Source: Phaeodactylibacter luteus (GTDB lineage Bacteria; Bacteroidota; Bacteroidia; Chitinophagales; Saprospiraceae). From it: a DNA stretch of 64,000 bases. Below are positions 60,991 to 64,000 of the stretch, piece after piece (the stretch's first letter is position 1; the number at the start of each line of letters is the position of its first letter). Below the pieces are notes generated by a model that worked only from the letters and a program-made list of their open reading frames with translations, had not been told where the DNA came from and searched no databases. The stretch is from assembly GCF_007993045.1 (NCBI RefSeq), contig NZ_VOOR01000016.1, forward strand, positions 1-64,000. The letters run 5' to 3'. The position numbers and the translations under genes were made by a program.

Positions 60991-63408
60991 TTATATCTCT
61001 ATCATCAGCCCGATGCTCGGCAGCACTGTGCCGGTGCCTGTATTGATGGTTTTGAGCAGGAACCGCTGTTGGTTCACAGGGGCATCCGGATTGGCGATCA
61101 CGCCATCTCCTACCGGCTGCCCATCCTCATCTAGAGGACGGTCGAGGATGAGCTGATCTTGGCCGACCGCGTTGCCGGTTACATTTTCTACATCAAGGAA
61201 GATATTTAGGCTCCACTTGTCAAAGAACCACTTCTTGTCCACCCGGATATCAATGGTGCTGCTCAGGTCCTGACGGCGGGTGTTCAGGAGGTTGTAATTC
61301 GGTATGCCGCGCCCGTTGGCCTGCCAGTTGAGGACCAGGGAGGAGGCATCGGAGAAGGGCGTAAAAGGCAGCCCGGATTGAAACCGCCAGTTGACGCCCA
61401 CTTCCCAGTTTTTCCCAAAGCGCTTGCCAATGACCAGGTTCGCAATGTGGCGGGCATCCCAAGAGGAAGGCACGAAATTGCCGTTCTTGTCCTGAAATTC
61501 GCTCCAGCCCAATGTGTAAGAAGCTATGCCGTAGAAGCCTTTGTAAAGCCGCTGCTGGAACAAGAACTCCAGCCCATAGCTGCGCCCGTCCGAGCGGGGC
61601 ACCACCGGCTCGTTGCCAATCACGCCAAAGTCTCCGCCAAGGTTGGCCAGCGTAAGGCTGTCGCGCAGCAGGAATGGGTAGTCCCGGTAATATTTGTAGT
61701 ACCCTTCGATGCTGATTTTGGAACTGCTGGCGGTGTTGAACTCAAAACCTGCCACGACGTGGTCGTTCCGCAAATAGCGGATACCGTTCTCCCGGTTTAC
61801 CAGCACGCCATCTTCCTGATAGCCCATGACGGTATAAGGAGGCAGCTGGTAATAAATGCCTGTGTTCATATTAAAGCTCAGCCGCTCCCCGAGGGCGTAA
61901 GACAAGGAAAAGCGGGGGGAAAACTGCTCTGCCAGGTTGCTCATCTCATCGCTGTAGTCATTGGCATCCATGCGGAAGCCTAGGGAGAGGGATAAGCGCT
62001 CATCAAAGAATTTGCGGCTGCCCTGCGCAAAGAGGCCATAGCGGTTGAAGCTCAGTTCGGAAGCAAAATCAATGGTCTGTGGGCCGGCCGAGGTAAAAAT
62101 GCGGTTGAAAGTGCTGTTGTTGTACTTCACCATCTGATAGCCCGCTCCGTAGTTCAATTTGAAGTTGCCCAGCCTCAGATCATGCTCTACCCTGAATTTA
62201 TTCTCGATCTCCTGCGACTTATAGTCCAAGACCAGGTTGTCCGGGCTGCTGTCGTCGTTATTTAAGTATTTGATGCTCTCGTTGTTGAGCATATTGCGGC
62301 TCACCACAAAAGTCCAATAGCCATTGTCTGCATAGCGTTTGTACACCAAGCCGTTGGTATAGTTCCACTGAGGGGTGACAGGCAGCTGATTGAGCAGGAA
62401 CTGCTGTTCTTCCGTTTCGTTAGCATCTAGGTTGAGGTCGAATTGATCGATAGCACCCAGCCCGATAAATGTGAGCTCGTTCTTATTGTCGATTTTGTAT
62501 TTGACCTTTGCCTGGAAATCGTTGTAAGTAGGCAGGAAAGGCAGCCCGATGACATCGAACAAAAACTGCAAGTAGCTGCGGCGGGCAGAAGCCAGATAAG
62601 TCACCTTTTCGCCAATCGGCCCCTCTAGGGTCACGCCGATATCCGTTGCGCTGAGCATAAAAGTACCGCCCATGCGGTCGTCCCGGCCATCTCGCTGCTG
62701 AAACTCCAGCACAGAGCTGAGGGCATTGCCCCGGTTGGCGGGAAAGGCCCCGCTGTAGAAGTCTACCTCTCTGATAAAGTTGACGTTGATCAGCCCTACC
62801 GGGCCACCGGACGCCCCCTGCGTAGCAAAATGGTTGATGTTGGGCACTTCCACATCGTCCAGGTAAAAACGGTTTTCATTGGGCGCGCCCCCACGGATGA
62901 TGAGGTCGTTGCGGAAGCTCGCAGGCGTAGTCACCCCGGGCAGGGTCTGTACGACCCGGGAAATATCGCGGTTGCCGCCGGGGTTGCGCTGTATCTCGGC
63001 CACGCCTATGGTGCGCAAAGACACCGGGCTCTCTTCCGTTTTCTTGAACGGAGAAGCCCTTACCACAACCTCCTCCAGCTGTTGTGCCGCCTCCTCGAGC
63101 GCAAAATCCACTACAGCAGGCTTGGAGTTGGTCACCTGAATTTCATAAGCCGTCGCCTCAGTATAACCGATGTAGGTTACCCGTACATCGTACAGCCGGG
63201 GCTCCAGGCCTGTTATCTCATAGTTGCCGTCTATATCGGTTGTGGTGCCCTTGTCTGTGCCCAATACCAGAACATTGGCAAAAGAGATGGGCTCGTTATT
63301 GACTGCATCCTTCACGGCGCCCTTCACGATACCGCTTTGTGCAAAAACCGCTGTGCTAAGGCAGCTGCCTATACAGAGTAAAAAGGTAGCTAGCTTTGAA
63401 ACTTTCAT
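60991..63408 (-). CDS. TonB-dependent receptor with carboxypeptidase-like N-terminal domain
   Basis: 805 residues. Signal peptide about 1-24 (STAVFAQ). Carboxypeptidase-like domain about 27-110 (GAVKDAVNNEPISFANVLVLG, TDIDGNYEITGL). Plug about 130-235 (LIIRGGAPNENRFYLDDVEVPNINHFATQG). The barrel ends in TVLPSIGLMIEI. No SusD or DUF4249 partner is adjacent; the Crp/Fnr gene follows by 102 bp on the same strand and may be in the same unit. Ligand unknown. The divergent MarR gene is 147 bp upstream and could control it. Confidence 0.93.
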   Translation of the reverse strand: MKVSKLATFLLCIGSCLSTAVFAQSGIVKGAVKDAVNNEPISFANVLVLGTDKGTTTDIDGNYEITGLEPRLYDVRVTYIGYTEATAYEIQVTNSKPAVVDFALEEAAQQLEEVVVRASPFKKTEESPVSLRTIGVAEIQRNPGGNRDISRVVQTLPGVTTPASFRNDLIIRGGAPNENRFYLDDVEVPNINHFATQGASGGPVGLINVNFIREVDFYSGAFPANRGNALSSVLEFQQRDGRDDRMGGTFMLSATDIGVTLEGPIGEKVTYLASARRSYLQFLFDVIGLPFLPTYNDFQAKVKYKIDNKNELTFIGLGAIDQFDLNLDANETEEQQFLLNQLPVTPQWNYTNGLVYKRYADNGYWTFVVSRNMLNNESIKYLNNDDSSPDNLVLDYKSQEIENKFRVEHDLRLGNFKLNYGAGYQMVKYNNSTFNRIFTSAGPQTIDFASELSFNRYGLFAQGSRKFFDERLSLSLGFRMDANDYSDEMSNLAEQFSPRFSLSYALGERLSFNMNTGIYYQLPPYTVMGYQEDGVLVNRENGIRYLRNDHVVAGFEFNTASSSKISIEGYYKYYRDYPFLLRDSLTLANLGGDFGVIGNEPVVPRSDGRSYGLEFLFQQRLYKGFYGIASYTLGWSEFQDKNGNFVPSSWDARHIANLVIGKRFGKNWEVGVNWRFQSGLPFTPFSDASSLVLNWQANGRGIPNYNLLNTRRQDLSSTIDIRVDKKWFFDKWSLNIFLDVENVTGNAVGQDQLILDRPLDEDGQPVGDGVIANPDAPVNQQRFLLKTINTGTGTVLPSIGLMIEI

Positions 63409-63554
63409 GTGCTTTTTTTGTCCTCCCCCCTGTGGAAAGGGAGGGGCTTACCAATAAATCAACCCGGAGAACGCTCCCCATAACGTTGCCAGAACATAAA
63501 CGGCAAAAAAGGGTTTATGCCATATCATACTTTTTTAGTGCAAAATAAAACCAA

Positions 63555-64000
63555 ATGCAAAAAGAGCAGATTTTGCAGGTCCTAGACTGGCTGGAAGCCT
63601 ACGGCCCGGAGGAAGGGGAGCAGCTCTCGCCAAAAGCCTTTGGGCTGTGGCTGCAGCGCCAAACTGGGGAGGGCGCCAACAGCAGCCCGGAAAGCAATAT
63701 CGACGGCTTGATCTCGATGCACTTAGGCTTCATGGCCAACTATGCAGCATTCTATGGGCGCCGGGTCTTCAAAGGGTCTGAGCTCTACTCTTTCACCGAT
63801 TGGGCCTTCCTCGCTACGCTCAGCCAAGCAGGGGCCATGACCAAATCTGCGCTCATACAGGCCAATATCCTAGAGAAAAGCACCGGCACAGAGGTCATCA
63901 AACGGCTCCACCGGCAGCAGTTCATCCGGGAAGAGCCCAACCCGGAAGACCGTAGGGCCCGCTTAGTCCTCCTTTCGGAAAAAGGCAGGGCTGTGCTGCA
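63555..64000 (+). CDS. MarR-family transcriptional regulator (partial, runs off the window)
   Basis: 148 codons are visible from the ATG at 63555 without a stop. A helical N-terminal part (QILQVLDWLEAYGPEE, LISMHLGFMANYAAFYGRR) is followed by a winged helix with GAMTKSALIQANILEKSTGT. The wing NPEDRRARLVLLSEKGRAVL is the MarR hallmark. Expected to be a dimeric repressor. It is divergent from the TonB receptor, with shared intergenic DNA 63409-63554. Confidence 0.88.
   Translation, partial: MQKEQILQVLDWLEAYGPEEGEQLSPKAFGLWLQRQTGEGANSSPESNIDGLISMHLGFMANYAAFYGRRVFKGSELYSFTDWAFLATLSQAGAMTKSALIQANILEKSTGTEVIKRLHRQQFIREEPNPEDRRARLVLLSEKGRAVL

Noticed and set aside
61378-61983. 201-codon plus-strand ORF
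   Set aside because: Antisense to the TonB receptor barrel.

Overview
The window reads as a chromosomal segment of a fairly GC-rich member of the Bacteroidota, probably of the Saprospiria (Lewinella/Haliscomenobacter/Phaeodactylibacter-like). Signs are type IX secretion (T9SS) C-terminal sorting tails on secreted proteins, a PorV/PorQ-like outer-membrane protein, TonB receptors with carboxypeptidase-like N-terminal domains, DUF4249 and DUF6992 proteins, Reg_prop histidine kinases, and TAnnTTTG promoter elements. The lineage is inferred from gene families only. I see no rRNA, tRNA, prophage, CRISPR array or integrative element.

Layout. 0-9 kb: a TPR/LuxR sensor, a PorV-like protein, a secreted FG-GAP/ASPIC protein, a lipoprotein and a cupin_8 protein, separated by repeat-rich spacers. 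8.5-17 kb: lipoprotein-type pyrophosphatase, GNAT/FemAB-like protein, a Reg_prop histidine kinase with its response regulator, FabH-like ketoacyl synthase and a DUF6794 protein. 17-22.4 kb, minus strand: ABC-F ATPase, a frameshifted helix-hairpin-helix gene, an ATP-grasp ligase, an NRDE/TANGO2 protein and an iodotyrosine deiodinase-like nitroreductase. 23.4-26.5 kb, plus strand: small exported proteins, SCO1 and a Nudix hydrolase. 26.6-38 kb: truncated TPR-CHAT protein, T9SS subtilisin, Vsr-like nuclease, flavin reductase, Bax inhibitor-1 protein, a decayed dksA/traR gene, radA, a beta/gamma-crystallin, DCC protein and RluA-type pseudouridine synthase. 38-53.5 kb: envelope proteins, asnS, a sodium symporter with a 49-residue partner, a TPM protein, a GH57 glycosidase and small membrane proteins. 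53.5-64 kb, mostly minus strand: a lipoprotein/TonB receptor/DUF4249/Cys-rich protein cluster, IS66 remnants, a Crp/Fnr regulator, a second TonB receptor and the start of a MarR regulator.

The most interesting non-gene content is a set of short non-coding repeat families. R1 is a 162-bp element with terminal inverted repeats. One copy sits between duplicated CTAG bases, and a related locus in the same window preserves the uninterrupted CTAG site. R1 sits beside R2, inside a larger R3 element. R4 is a 217-240 bp inverted-repeat element present twice. R5 is a roughly 100-bp GC-rich repeat present seven times, with two hairpins whose stems show compensatory changes. R6 is a 195-bp palindromic element that interrupts one R5 copy.

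Most genes look like ordinary housekeeping or envelope functions. Local functional groups that can be argued are the regulator/kinase pair at 10.7-14.6 kb, the SCO1 group at 24-25.8 kb, the symporter with its small protein, and the TonB/DUF4249 cluster.
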